From Trichosporon coremiiforme (lineage: Eukaryota > Basidiomycota > Tremellomycetes > Trichosporonales > Trichosporonaceae), in the NCBI GenBank assembly GCA_039545355.1, contig BCJJ01000005.1, positions 1,363,008 to 1,427,007 on the forward strand: a DNA stretch of 64,000 bases, given 5' to 3'. The translations under genes and the position numbers were made by a program. Each line of letters opens with the position of its first letter. The first letter of the stretch is position 1. This document shows, piece after piece, positions 33,830 through 45,700 of the stretch. The notes under the pieces were generated by a model. The model had not been told where the DNA came from. It ran no database searches and worked only from the letters and a program-made list of their open reading frames with translations.

Positions 33830-35502
33830 TCACCGTCGGCATTCAGAACCAGCCGCGCGGAACCAACTCGCCATTCCAGTGGCGAATCTGCCACCTCCGT
33901 GACGATTAGCTGGAGCCGCCACCCCACACGGAGCAGACACTCCCGCAGACAAGCACTCCCACACCCTCCACGCCCCTCGCGGCCCTCTCACAGGGTGGTC
34001 CCAATGATTTGACGACGCACGCAGGCCGCATCGCAGACACTCCTCAGACAAAAGATGCAAATCCACTCACGAGAAAATCAGATGGTTGTCCAGCTGGTTG
34101 TACATCGCGGAGCTTGGGCCAGGGACACCGATGGCGTGAGACTCCTCGGCTCCGATCTCTGCTTTGGGCATGCTACCATCGTCACTCGAGGACGCAGGCT
34201 CGGGAAGCGACACGGTGTGCGGCGTCTCGAGGACGGGCGAGTTGAGCGACGGGCTCGACGTCGTATCGGGCAGGTTCATGGTGGTCATCACGTTGGCAAT
34301 CGTTGCTATCCTTGATGAGGCGACCTGGGCGGCAGATCGGTTTGGCTCAGGCTGCGTCTGAGGATCAGAGTATGCGAGGGCGGCCGCAGATGCGTTGTGT
34401 GCGCCGTTCGTCGTTTGGTCCGTAATGTTGGCCGTGTGGTGGACGGCGGCTTGGCTTGTGAAACTGTCGACGAGCGGCGTGTTGCACTCTGATGTGTTTG
34501 TCGGGTGAGGAGTGTGGTGGTGATCGCAAGCGCTGTCGTTGGTTACTCCGAAGGACGGGTGGGCACAGCTTGGCTGGGACAGATTGAGTGAGATGGAAGT
34601 GTTGGTGAGAGGGATTGGGTAGATGGGGATACCAGAGGGCGGCCTCAATACAGCTGCCTTTGAGTCCCCCGGCTCGCTCGTCTGTGTGCGTCGTCCCGTA
34701 TGATCTGGTATGCACCCGTCGAACACTCCCCCACCTTGCAAGCTGCTGGCGAGGAGGTTTTGGAGGTTGTCCTGCTGTTGGGCTGGAGTAGGAACCGAGG
34801 TCGCCAAGGTATGCTCATGTGTTCGGGGCGCACAACCGACATGCGCAATCTCGTTTGATAACCCGTGACCTGGTGGAACTGCCTGGCCCGGTGGTGCGCT
34901 TCTCGCATCGAGGGCACCCATCCCACCTCCTATCACACCCGGTCCTGCAGCGCTAGCGGTTGCGATGCCGCCAGCGGCCGTGGAGATCCGCGATGGAGGC
35001 GGTGAGGAGCCAGGAGCCTCGTGACCTTGCGTGCTGTGTGGTGCGAGGGGCGCGGCCGTGTGCGCGTTTTGAAAGGCGTCGCCATCGACTGCGGGGCCGC
35101 CCGCCGGCCAGATTTGGCTGACAAACGGTCCTCGCCCTCCCGCTTCTGGTGGTGCACGAGGAGGAGCAGGAGTGGAAGGCGGAGGCAGAGGGGTGGTCTG
35201 AGGCTGGTATGGCTGGGAGGGAGCAGCGGGCCGGGAGATGTGCTGCGCGTGAATGTGTGAACGGTCTGGGAGGGGGGCGGTAGTGTAAAGCGGTGTGTGA
35301 TGAGGATTCGTCTGCTCCGGCTGCGAGCTATGTATTTGCAGGCTCGCAACCGCTGCCCGAATCGCCTGCTGGTGTCGGTTGAAACTGGACATTGACGGTA
35401 CGGTTATTCCCTGCTCTTGCACTTCTCTTCCGATACTTCGACTGCCTCCAGCGCGCGCTGCCTCTCCAACTCCACCTTCTCGATCCCGGCAGTCGTCGCC
35501 AT
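33830..35502 (-). CDS. Pro/Ser/Thr-rich unknown protein
   Basis: Proposed minus-strand exons 35502-35423, 35384-34071 and 33887-33830 (483 residues). The first exon, MATTAGIEKVELERQRAL, joins across a 38-nt intron (GTGCAA to gtccag) to FNRHQQAIRAAVASLQIHSS, making one continuous amphipathic helix; this favours it over a single-exon start at 35392. The long second exon is low-complexity, rich in Pro, Ser, Thr, His and Asn, with no recognised domain. It ends at TTCTC|GTGAGT, where the in-frame stop lies within the donor. The third exon (ending SWFRAAGSECRR) is the best in-frame continuation but its branch site is distant, so the C terminus is uncertain. The nature of the protein suggests a regulator, but nothing specific supports that. 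Confidence 0.5.
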
Positions 35503-38500
35503 TCGAGGGTATTGACTCAACGGGTATCAGGCTGACCTCAAGACACTGCGGCCCCATGGAATCCATCCTAATCCCGAGCCTGGCGAGGTCCGGGGAAGCC
35601 CCCGACTCAACCAGATAAAAAGCCCTCAAGGCCAGAGACTTCAGGCGAACGGCCGCTTGCAGAGTTGCTGGCAAGACGGGAAGTGTCTGGCCCTGAAGCC
35701 AGAGACGTGCGTACGTGCGGCTTCCGATCCGGCTGGTATTATACACCGCTGGCAAACAACCTGAGGGAGGGGGCGGCGTCGGGGCGGCAGATGAGGATGG
35801 CCACCGAAGTCCAGAAGCCCTGCAAGAATGTCGTTCCGTCGATTTACCGAATTCACAGAAGTAACGTATCGTATCTCGCGTGCCCTTTTCTACAGTTTAT
35901 CGGTACGTCGGGGAGGTCGAGAAATGCTGAGTAAGATTTCTGCAATCTCTTGCTATTGTTGCGGCCGAGCGCAACAGGCGTAGATGCAGGTGACGAAGAA
36001 ATACAGTGATCTCTGGCAATACGTCAACAACTGAACTCGAGGAACGATGATGCTTGAGGTCGGTATCGGTGTGGGAAGATCGGAATCGTCGATGATGAGC
36101 ACTTACGACTGTGGAGCTCTTCCCGATTGTCCTTGACTCGGATTGAACGCTGGAAGTATGGCAACGTGACCGAGCGGAGGGAGCTATGTGCCGTGCGCAG
36201 AAGTATGCCAGGCAAGTTTGATCGAATGTCCCAAAAGCCCTGTTTCGGTGGGAGTTAATGATGATTGAGCGAAGTTGTTCAGAACCAATGTCGAAGTGGC
36301 CGTCCGGACGAGCGCCCGATTCAGCGCTCGAGACGGGATCTTGACTTCGTCGCCGATACCGTGAGAGCTCAGCAGCAGGAAGAACTGAGAATTGGGAGAG
36401 TAGAATGGGAGTGCCGCAGTGGAGCTGTCGCAGGTGGGCGAAATCGAGTATGATCGTGCGCGCGCGGTGTCTAAGGGGTCGAGGCGCGGGGTGCGAGCCG
36501 GTGAGAGAGAAGGGATACCCGATAGGGACTGCTACGACGTGTTATGTTGACCGACAGTTGGTTGACACAGATCGTCGCCGTCTTCAGCGAGAACGTCGAT
36601 CGGTTCGAGATATGATGCGTGGTAGACAGTAGTAGGGGGATGATGCTGGGCGAGAGTGGTGCGCAGCGAACAGGAATCAATACGCGGCCGAGTTCACAGA
36701 GGTTCAGGAATAGAGTTAGGAGGTCATGCCAGCACAATGTGTGTCTTGCTCCTAGACCCGAGGAATAAGGGTGTGTCCAGACGATCTATCGAGTTGTTCG
36801 ACCCAGCTGCATGCCGTACTGCTGTATGGAAGGTGAAACCAGCGACACACCTCCTCTATCTCCTGGAGCTTAGCCCTGGAAATGCAGCCTGGCTTGGCGT
36901 TGCCGGCGCAGAGAGCTGCAAAATGCCGCTGGTGTTCCCAGGCCCCAGACCGCTCGGCCTTCTGTTGCTGAGCAAATTAACGTGAGAGCGGAAGGGGTCG
37001 TGCAGAGACTGTAAGGGCGATGCTCAGCGCCACAAGCCTCGCCATGAGGCAACAAGCCCTGTCGACAGTGCAGCTACGCAGCACCCGTAAGCCATGATCA
37101 TGCAGAGCGTCAAAGCTCCTCTCAATGTAGCTCCAGTCCTGCGTCCAGGACAAAATCCGTCCAAAGTTTCCATTGTGTCCCGTTTCCACGCGTTTGGCGG
37201 GCCCCAGTTAGGCTGCGGGTGTTGGGGACGGGGAGGCGTCGCGTCTCCAGCTGAGTTGGTTGTCCGTGTGGCCGAAGTCAGGACTTAGCTCCAACCCGTG
37301 TGGGTGTCTGGTCGGATGACAACTTCCGGGACGCAAGCTCGCAAGAAAATCGAGGTGAGTCCAGCAGAGACGAAGGGTTTCTATGAGCATGACTTCACAG
37401 AGAATCTGCGACCGCTCTAGAGACGTGAGCCAAGTGCTGGATAAGTGCTTCGTCGCTCGAGGAGAACAGAAGGCAAGGATACTCGAGTGCTTGTGCTGGC
37501 AAGGCAGAAAGGGGTTACGGGGAGGACCGTGCTGAGGTCAATGCAATGTCGTGCATGATCTCCCCTCTCACCCTCTAATCCCTCGTGCCTCAGCGCGCGT
37601 CGTGCCTCTGGTCCAAGCGTTCGCTGCCCGAGCCCCGACAAAGATGGAGACAAGTACCAGGCCGCTTCGATTTTGCCTTAGAACCACAGTTGTCGACATG
37701 GGATGATAGTCCCCCTGCGTTGTTGATCAAGATACCTAGCGGCGGCTGATAGCGTCTTACGGCAGGGACCAGTCTTCATACCGGAGCTTAGCTCTGTCGA
37801 ACGCGGCCGTCCACCATGTTACAGGGGCCGGAAACGAGTGATGCAGCCGAGCGACTGAAGACGAGTGATTAGGCGCGACCGGGGCTGTTCCATCATTGCT
37901 CGGCGTGGCCGAGAACCCACTGGGCGTCGGGTTCCTTGGAAATCTATGAATATCGAGGAATGTTGAGTCTTTGCTGTCGTTGGGGGACTGTTGGTAGCGC
38001 GCCAGTCTCCTGAATATCCTGGGAGGCCTAACGCCCGTCTGAACACGTTGCAACATGACTGGAGCCCTAGCAGATGTCGCAAGCGGAGGTTGAATATTGT
38101 GCGAAGAGAGCAGGTCGGTCATGTGAGGTCCAAGCGTAGCCCCTGACGGCGTCCCGGCGTCGAAGCATACTGTGGCCGACATGCATCTGGTCATTGCATA
38201 GGGAGCCCACGATATCAGTGTGGGGATATGATCCTGTGGAGGGTATCTCGGCAGCGGAAGCATAGTTATCTTATCAGGAACTCCGATAGCTTCAGGGTTG
38301 CGACGCTTGTTGAACTGAACTGGACCAACTTCCGTGACCGCTCCACGTCGAAAGGATCTGATGCGCCGTTGCGTATACTCCTCTGTCCAAAACTATGACG
38401 AATCTGGGGATACGGGCTCCTGCGCAACGCCGGTTATCAGCCCGAGAAATTGGTGCCTTGCGCACGGCTTATCATCAGTCTTGCGTACGTCGGTTCCTGG

Positions 38501-39421
38501 AGCGCGTCCATGAAAGGCTTCCGATAGTTCATCCACCGTCGTCATGCGCCTTTGAGCACTCCGCTCAGATGACGCCTCGATCTAGACCTTGGGAACAATC
38601 AGGCCAACTGCGATCATGGCCATTGCCGGTTTTATTGTCTGTCTTTCTGCCGTGCACGGTCCCCTTCCGCCATGATTTTGGGATTCTCCAGTCTTCATCG
38701 CAGTGAGTCGCTCTGCGGAACGTGGTGTTGGCCCCGAAAGTCAACGTGGTGACTCATCGCTGCCCGGTTGTTAAAGGTGTCAGACGTAAGTCAAGCTAGA
38801 GGGAGCAAGTAGACCAAGGCAGCAAGGAGTCGTAAACGAGCTTCGTCGTCGTGACTCTGTCTGTCTTCATCGAGCTGTTTGAGCCAAGCTGAAGCCGAGA
38901 AAAGCACCGCTGTCGCGAGTTAATCCATTCGGTCATCTATGTCAGAAGCAGCACCCCGCCCCTTCTCGGGCTTGCCTGAACTGGTTGACGTGGTAGACAG
39001 GAGAGAGAACGAGTGAGCGTCCAGGATCGGAGGAAGGAATCTTGAACTCGCTGATGAATGCCTTTAGCCCGGTAGCGATGCACAGACAGTCAGTGCCGCG
39101 TCAATACTTGCCAGCTGGTGTGCGCGCAGTCCAAAATCCCAGAATGCCATCATCAGGAAGTCACTTCTCAGACTCTCGCCTAAGCCTTTGTCTGCTGCAT
39201 GATCAGACATGGCAGAGAGCGATGTCTCAGCCATAATACGTCTTAGAGCCCCCGTGCATGTCTAGTGACCGGAGGGCAGTGCCGGTCGCTGCGAGGCGCC
39301 GAGCGCCAGATCGGGCCACGCATAGATCCGAAATCCGACAGGTATCAGCGGAGACACTGTTGGGTGGCTTGAAGCGACTGTGATGCGGAGCGCGACAGTT
39401 AAGGTGAATTTAGTGCTCGAT
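35503..39421. other. Gene-poor stretch, 3.9 kb
   Basis: Only one frame of note (37757-38263, minus, 168 codons; starts MLPLPRYPPQD). It has no domain and no splice support, so it is not called separately. No tRNA, transposon protein or tandem array was seen. The part adjacent to 35502 presumably holds the promoter of the Pro/Ser-rich gene. Confidence 0.45.
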
Positions 39422-40819
39422 TTAGACGCGCTGTCTTTTAGAGGCCGGCTCGTCGTCCCCGTCCTCGTCATCGCTTAGAGGATCGTCCCAAACTGCACCA
39501 GTTGCCTCGCGATCCTCGTCCGGACCCACAGACGGGGAGCGGCTGGGCTCTTCGTTACGTGGCCGAGAAGGCGTAGGAGGAGTTGGAGGGAGGTCGCCAA
39601 GTTCTGGCTCGGGTCCAGGCTCGAGGAAGGCAGTCGTCAATGCTGCGGGGGTCTCGGCACCGTGTGGCTTGCCGCTAGCCACAAAAGGCTTGTTGAAAGC
39701 ATCTAAGAGAGAGACAACTTTCTTTGGGCCCAGACCCTTGACAGTCCCTAGAGCGTGATTGGATTGCGTCGCGATAACGGAGAAGCTCTGCCCAAGTTAA
39801 CTGGCACGTTCCTGTGGCCGGACCGCTTGAACGCGCTCGAACTCACTCCGAACTGGGCGGCCAGGGCCTCAACATTCGACTTGTTCACTTTCCTTCCCGA
39901 GGTCAACACATGGTCAAGCTGGTTGTGATATGTCTGGTGCACGCGTTCCTTGATGGGGTCTGCCGACTTGTGCTCGTACTGCTTCAGTGTTGTCAGATAC
40001 TGAGCGGCTTCTTCGTTCCTTGATATCAGCACCCATACTTCGCTGCGGCACTTACGACCAAGCCACAAGGATTGTGAAGTCGTTGATAATGGCAACCTTG
40101 TTGAGTTCCCGCAACGGTTGTTGATGTTCTTTCTGCCTTGTCAGCCGGGGAGGATTGTCACACTCACAATGTCACACAAGATCAACAGAATGCGAACGTT
40201 GTAGGCATTACGCATCTTCTCAATTCTTGAGTGGATATACTCGGGATGCAGTCGGTGGTACTTCAAGCTTCACTGTCAGAACATCTTCGCATATATCGCT
40301 TACCTCAGGAACAGGACTCCATTGTGCGCTCCGACCTGATAATCGCACACGATGTCACCAATCTCCAGCCCGACATTCCTGATGAAGGGCAGTATGGGAT
40401 TTCGGCGCTGTGTATGTCAGTGCACTCTTCGAATTTACAACGTGCACAAGGATTCATGCTAGCTTTCACGCCGGGCTCTCGAGCCGGGCATGAGCGGTGC
40501 GTGCAGCCGCACAGTCGCAGGCGCAAGCACCTCGGGTCCGGTCTCAGCTCACCTGCAGTACACTGTGAACAATCGCATTTTTGCTGGAAGCGGGCCTGTT
40601 CACAGGTTTCGAAAGGGCTGCTGGGGTTTCATCTGTCGTACCAGTGTCCTTGTCCCATGTCTTCGGCACAGGAGGAAGACCTCCTCCAGCATTCCGATTT
40701 GAGGACGGGGAAGATTGGTGCGTCGATTTCAACGCTGTAAGGGCGCTCTGAAAACTAGCACCGGATGGCTCTCCGCCATTGGTAGTTCCCTGCTGTTTTT
40801 TCGCTTCTGGTGGGTCCAT
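39422..40819 (-). CDS. RAD10: ERCC1/RAD10 subunit of the structure-specific repair nuclease
   Basis: Six minus-strand exons: 40819-40553, 40407-40304, 40267-40168, 40132-40056, 40018-39847 and 39787-39422 (361 residues). The central domain reads RRNPILPFIRNVGLEIGDIV, then GVLFLSLKYHRLHPEYIHSRI, VRILLILCD, NDFTILVAWS and AAQYLTTLKQYEHK, closely following ERCC1. The C-terminal helix-hairpin-helix pair is complete, ending GTVKGLGPKKVVSLLDAFNKPF. ERCC1 partners XPF/RAD1 to incise 5' of bulky lesions and in single-strand annealing; it is non-catalytic but binds DNA and XPA. The N-terminal 89 residues and the acidic C-terminal extension (about 75 residues, ending in a KRQR basic patch) are extra and probably disordered; KRQR may be a nuclear signal. 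An in-frame ATG at 40885 would add 22 residues. Confidence 0.94.
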
Positions 40820-41184
40820 ATTGCGAGTTGCGATGATGTCGAGTGAAGAGCGCAAGAGGGAATGGTTAAACCACACCACCCCCATGATTTCATCTCCAGG
40901 AAATGACGGCAGTTGACGTATGGGTGGCCAACCCCACGGGGAAGCTGGTCGACGGAGCCAAATGTCCGGTGGCGACGACTGTCAAGTTGTAAACAATGAC
41001 TTAGCGGAGCGCGACTGACCTTTTGCGTGCTGACTTTACTTTCTCCTCCCGCTCTGAACGCATACCATTGTCATCCTGCTCCACTCGAAGTGCGCACACT
41101 TTAGACCAACTCCATTACGATCACGGCTGCCGGCGAATATCCTGCATCTACAACTTCGGTCGACTTTGAAGCTTCCATATCGCG
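40820..41184. promoter_or_regulatory. Divergent promoter region between RAD10 and CSM1
   Basis: 365 bp between two divergent start codons of genome-maintenance genes. Co-regulation is possible but no site is identified. Confidence 0.4.
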
Positions 41185-42414
41185 ATGTCAGGCACCAAAG
41201 TCGCAAAACGGGGGAAAGAGAATGCTTCGCCCAAGGCTGACCGTGCGAACGACAATTTCGACAGCAGTGGGTCGCACACTACGGGTCCGTCAGCTAATAT
41301 CAGCTCCCGAGGAAACCTCGAAACGCAAAGCCAGCAAGCCTCTCAAAGCCTCGAGGACCGACGTCAACGGCGATCATGGAGACCTCGCCACGGTGAGTGA
41401 TCGTTGAGAACTATCAATAAAATCTAACGCCAGCTCACGGCCGAGCGAGACAGGATGAGGGAAGAGAGAGAGGCATTCGCCAAGCGACTTGAAGAGCTGT
41501 CGCGATTACGGCAGACAGAGCAAGAGACCATCTTCGAGAAGTACAAGAAGGAGACGGACGAGCGGGCAAAGCGTGAGTCGTGTGCTCCGAGTTCTGCCCA
41601 AATCGTTGCTGACAAGTACAGTTCAGGTGAAAATGATCGAGACTGCGGCGGCTCTGGACGAGAAGCGTGTTTTGAAGATCTCGGAACTGGAAAAGCTCGC
41701 CAAAGAGCAGCGGGAAGCCCTGGATAAGGCGCATGATCGGCTCGAGGCTGCCGCTGCCGCGCCGTCGCTGGACTCCAAGATCGATGGGAAAGGAATTAAG
41801 GACTTGCGGGAGGAGGTCTACAAGCTCCGCAAGGTCGTGAAAGAGAGGGATGAGCAAGGTATGACCCCCGTGTGAGGCATGGCTGACGTGATAGTCGCAA
41901 CGTTGAAGGTCGACTTGGAAGCTGAGATCCAACATAGTCAGCAACTGCAAGGTGCGGCTTCGAAAGCCCCAGCTCCTGCCGCTGCACCCCCGCCCGAGGA
42001 CAGCGAGAAGGATGCCTTGAGCCTGGGATTGTACGAGGATCTCAGTGGCCTGGCGATCCTGGGTGTCTCGGTGAAGAAGACGCAGAAGGGCAAGGATGTC
42101 ACTTTCAAGTGCATGCAGACGTACGAAGACAGAAGTACGTTATATAATGGCTAGCTGGATTCGCTGACAAGATAGCACTCGCATTCAAGCTCCGATCGTT
42201 CAACGAGTTCGACCGGGAGGCTAACAAGTGGGTGAAGAACGTCGCCCTTATTCCGGAAAACCTGCACAATGAGACGGACAAGGCGTTCGTGAAGCGACTG
42301 GGACCGTTTGCCAAGGGATTCTGCATCTCGCGGGACCAACTGCCGGCAGCCTGGGAACAGTTGAGGAGTAGGATGAGCCGCGAGGGTCAGTACCGCGACC
42401 CGGAACAGCGATGA
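41185..42414 (+). CDS. CSM1: Monopolin subunit Csm1/Pcs1
   Basis: Six exons: 41185-41242, 41304-41392, 41434-41572, 41622-41858, 41895-42134 and 42176-42414 (333 residues). The first intron (61 nt) uses a non-consensus GTGCGA donor but has the usual ctaat branch, and it restores a single frame reading KADPPEETSKRKASK into LTAERDRMREER. The middle (about residues 50-180) is a long coiled coil (AFAKRLEELSRLRQTEQETI, ALDEKRVLKISELEKLAKEQ). The C-terminal globular domain (about 215-333) fits the Csm1/Pcs1 fold: LGLYEDLSGLAILGVSV, VTFKCMQTYEDR, LAFKLRSF, then a pair of helices ending WEQLRSRM. Csm1 dimers crosslink kinetochore components at sister centromeres or rDNA. The N-terminal basic patch (KRGKEN) may be a nuclear or APC-type signal (inference). 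Confidence 0.86.
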
Positions 42415-42766
42415 TTCGAACTCTGGCCCTAGTCACGTGATCTCCATGAGACGAACACGCGAGATGTTTGTACCTTAGTCCTGAAATGTATGTCAGTGCA
42501 CGGTGTCTGCCAAGTTGGGTGGCAACGCTTGCCGCAGCGGGTTCCTCGTGTTCCTACCGATTTCGAGAGCTCTCCTCACTTTCTGTTTTGCCTTTAATTC
42601 TCTCGCCTCCGTCGCCGTCGCCCATGTTTCGTGATCCCGTCCCCTAGACACGTCCGCTCGATACGACACGACAGCTTGGCATTGTGTCCGCACTAGACCT
42701 CATACCCATATATACCCCACCTACTCGCCAGCGCCAGCAACCAGAACGCAAACGTCATTGCCTGCC
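42415..42766. promoter_or_regulatory. Intergenic region between CSM1 and the DUF3684 gene
   Basis: 352 bp between two genes on the same strand. It presumably holds the terminator of CSM1 and promoter of the next gene; tatataccccacc lies about 55 bp upstream of the ATG. Confidence 0.45.
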
Positions 42767-45700
42767 ATGTCCAACAGAGATGCTCTTTGGAGCAGCGGCA
42801 AGGACGAGACAGTCGAAGTCAACCAGAGAGCCCTCATTGACAGTGAGCTAACAACTTTTGACGTAGCTGACCATCAGAAATCCTCGCTCGTTATTCCGGA
42901 GAGCACACCAGTGAGCCTCCACCTCAGGTGTGCGCTGGCGATGACTAACAACCCAGTTTTCCGTGAACTTTTGCAGAATGCTGATGATGCGGGGGTGAGT
43001 CACTTTACTTCGCTGTGCGTGCATGCACTGACACAGCAGGCCCAACATGTCCAGGTCAAGTTCTACACGCAGCTGGGAATAGAGGCACATGAGCGTGGAG
43101 AGGAGTCGCCCCTGCCGGATGCCAAGCGAGACAACGTGAGTGCGCCCTGAGAGGATGGCCCCAACAATGCATTCACTGACCGCAGATTGTACGATACGTT
43201 GTTTGCAATGACGGTATCCCGTTCCGGCCAGAGGACTGGCACCGTCTTAAGAAGATCGCCGAGGGCAATCCGGACGAGGAGAAGATCGGAGCGTGAGTGC
43301 CCAAAGTGGACATGGCTAACACCACAGGTTCGGCGTAGGCTTCTACTCTCTTTGGAGTGTGTGCGACAACCCCTTCGTCGAGTCCGGAAGCAAATGGATG
43401 GGCTTCTACTGGAAGGACGGGAAGGATCAGCTGCTCGCACGCTCCGGTGACCTCCCGCCAGCTTCGAACGGAGCGAAGATCGAGCCATCTTTGACCGGCC
43501 ACCCTTGGACGACTTTCTCCATGGAACTGCGTGACCCAGCGCCACTCGAGGGGCCGTTGGGCTTTGCCCGCTTCCTGGTGACAAGTCTCACGTTCATGCG
43601 CACAATCACCAAGATCGACATGGTAGTCGATGACACGAAGGTTCTCGAGGTGCGAAAGGACGTGACAGGGCAGCACAAGGTCTCCCGCACTGGACTTAAC
43701 ACGACCAGTCAGATGGGAATGATGAGGGTGCAAGGTGTTGAATCGACCAGCATGGTCATCACAGCTCGAGTGATGCAATGGCTCTCTCGTGAGTTACTCT
43801 TCTAGTGCTGCCAACTGACGTCCAGAAACTGGTGTCACCCCTCCACCCCTTCCTCCGGCCATCGCGCGACCAGTGAAGGCTGCCGGGGGTTTCCTTGCCA
43901 GTTTCTTTGGAAGGGCCAAAGAGCCGTCCCCGACTCCGACCCCGGAGCCAGTCGCGACTCCGCCAGCGCAAGACCTCACCGAGGTCGATGTTCTGTCTCG
44001 ACAGATCAACACGTTCCAGGCCGACGTCAAGGTCTCTGTGACCTCCAACTACGCCAAAGAGCTCGAGCGTGCAACCAAGAAAGCCGCTCCCTCTCGCATG
44101 CCTGCCAGTTTGGTGTTCTCGCGCGCTGACGAGTCGGAGAAGATCCTCGACAGCAAGTCGTCGCATAGCAAGGCGGCCACGACCGTCTTCTCCGGACTCT
44201 GCCCTCCACTCGATGGCGAGAAGTCGGCCCGAGTGTTCATCGGACAGCCGACAGGTCAGACAACAGGTATTGGCGGTCACCTCGCTGCTCGCTTCATCCC
44301 AACCGTTGAGCGAGAGTCGATCGACCTGGTGGATCGTCATGTCTCCCAGTGGAACCGCGAGCTTCTGTGGGTCGGTGGTTACCTTGCTCGTCTCATCTAC
44401 GAGCTCGAGCTCATTGAGTGCATGCAGGCCTGGGCGAAGACCACATCGACTGAGGCAGCCGCCCGTACCGCAATTCTGGCTCGCGGCCTGTACGCCCTTC
44501 AGTTCTTCTCATTCCGCGCCACTACTCCATCTGCGGCTGTGGGTCAGGAGATGGAGAGGGCCTTTTTCAGCTGCTCAAAGGCAAACAAGACCATGCCCCT
44601 GGTCTCAACTGCGGGCATTTTGACTGTGAACAAGATCAGGATGCCCAACGACCAGCTGCTGGAATTCGCGCCGGATTTGCCCGTGGTCACGCCAGCTACT
44701 TTGACCGATGCTCCCAAGGCAGTCGCGAGGCTTAGAGAGCGCGGCCTGCTCCATGACATCACATTCGAGGACATCGTCAAACAGCTTGGGGAGAGGCCCC
44801 TGACAGAGAAGGAGATGATCGCTTGTCTGAAGTGGTGGCAGCAGATCGCGGCTACCGACGGTTACGAGGTGCAGGCTCGAACCCATCTTCTCGATGCGGC
44901 TGTCCTAATCACCGACTCTTCGAAGGTCGTACCTCTGTCGGCTGTCAAGACGTACATCAACCCTCAAGCGTCGTCTATCCCGACGGACATGCCGCTGCCG
45001 CCCGACACCCTGCCATACTCGGTCACTAAGGACCTCAAGGGTCAGCACATCACCCGCATCTTCAGTTGGCAGGAGCTTACTCTGGCTCACTACGTTCACT
45101 TCCTGGTCAACCCGCCGATGTCTGGAAGGTCGGGCTCGGATCCGGAAACGGATGTGCGTGTCTCGGCTGCCTTCGCTGAGCGGGTGCTCACCATGCTCGG
45201 ACGAGCATGGCAGTCGATCAGTGCTACTCAGCACCAGGCGATTGTCGCTGAATTGAAGGACATCCCTTTGATTCCGACAAAGGCTGGCTTCAAGGCACCT
45301 GGCGAGGCGTACTTTGAGAAAAACCTCCTGTTCGACGACCTGCCGACTATCGCTCTGCCGAAGACGACTGCGATCCGTGGCGGTCTTGAGAAGATGCTAC
45401 TCGCCATTGGTGTGCGCCGCACTGTCGACTTGCAGCTCGTCTTCACGCGTCTGATCGGTGGCGGCGAGTGGACCTGCCACGATTTGATGAAGTATCTCGT
45501 CTCCGTAAAGGACAATCTGACCGCTGAGGAGATCAACAAGCTTCGCCACACTGCTGCGTTCCCCTTGGAGCAGCCGACAAAGGCGGGTGCGGAGAAGCCA
45601 GCAACGGTCAGGAAGATGCCCAGCGACCTCTATGAACCGTTGGATTCTATGCGAGAGCTTGGGCTTCCGCTTCTCGACTGGGGAGATGTCAGGTGGCGGT

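Noticed and set aside
37757..38263. 168-codon minus-strand frame
   Set aside because: No domain, no splice partner, and codon use does not stand out from neighbouring non-coding frames; kept only as a note in the intergenic entry.
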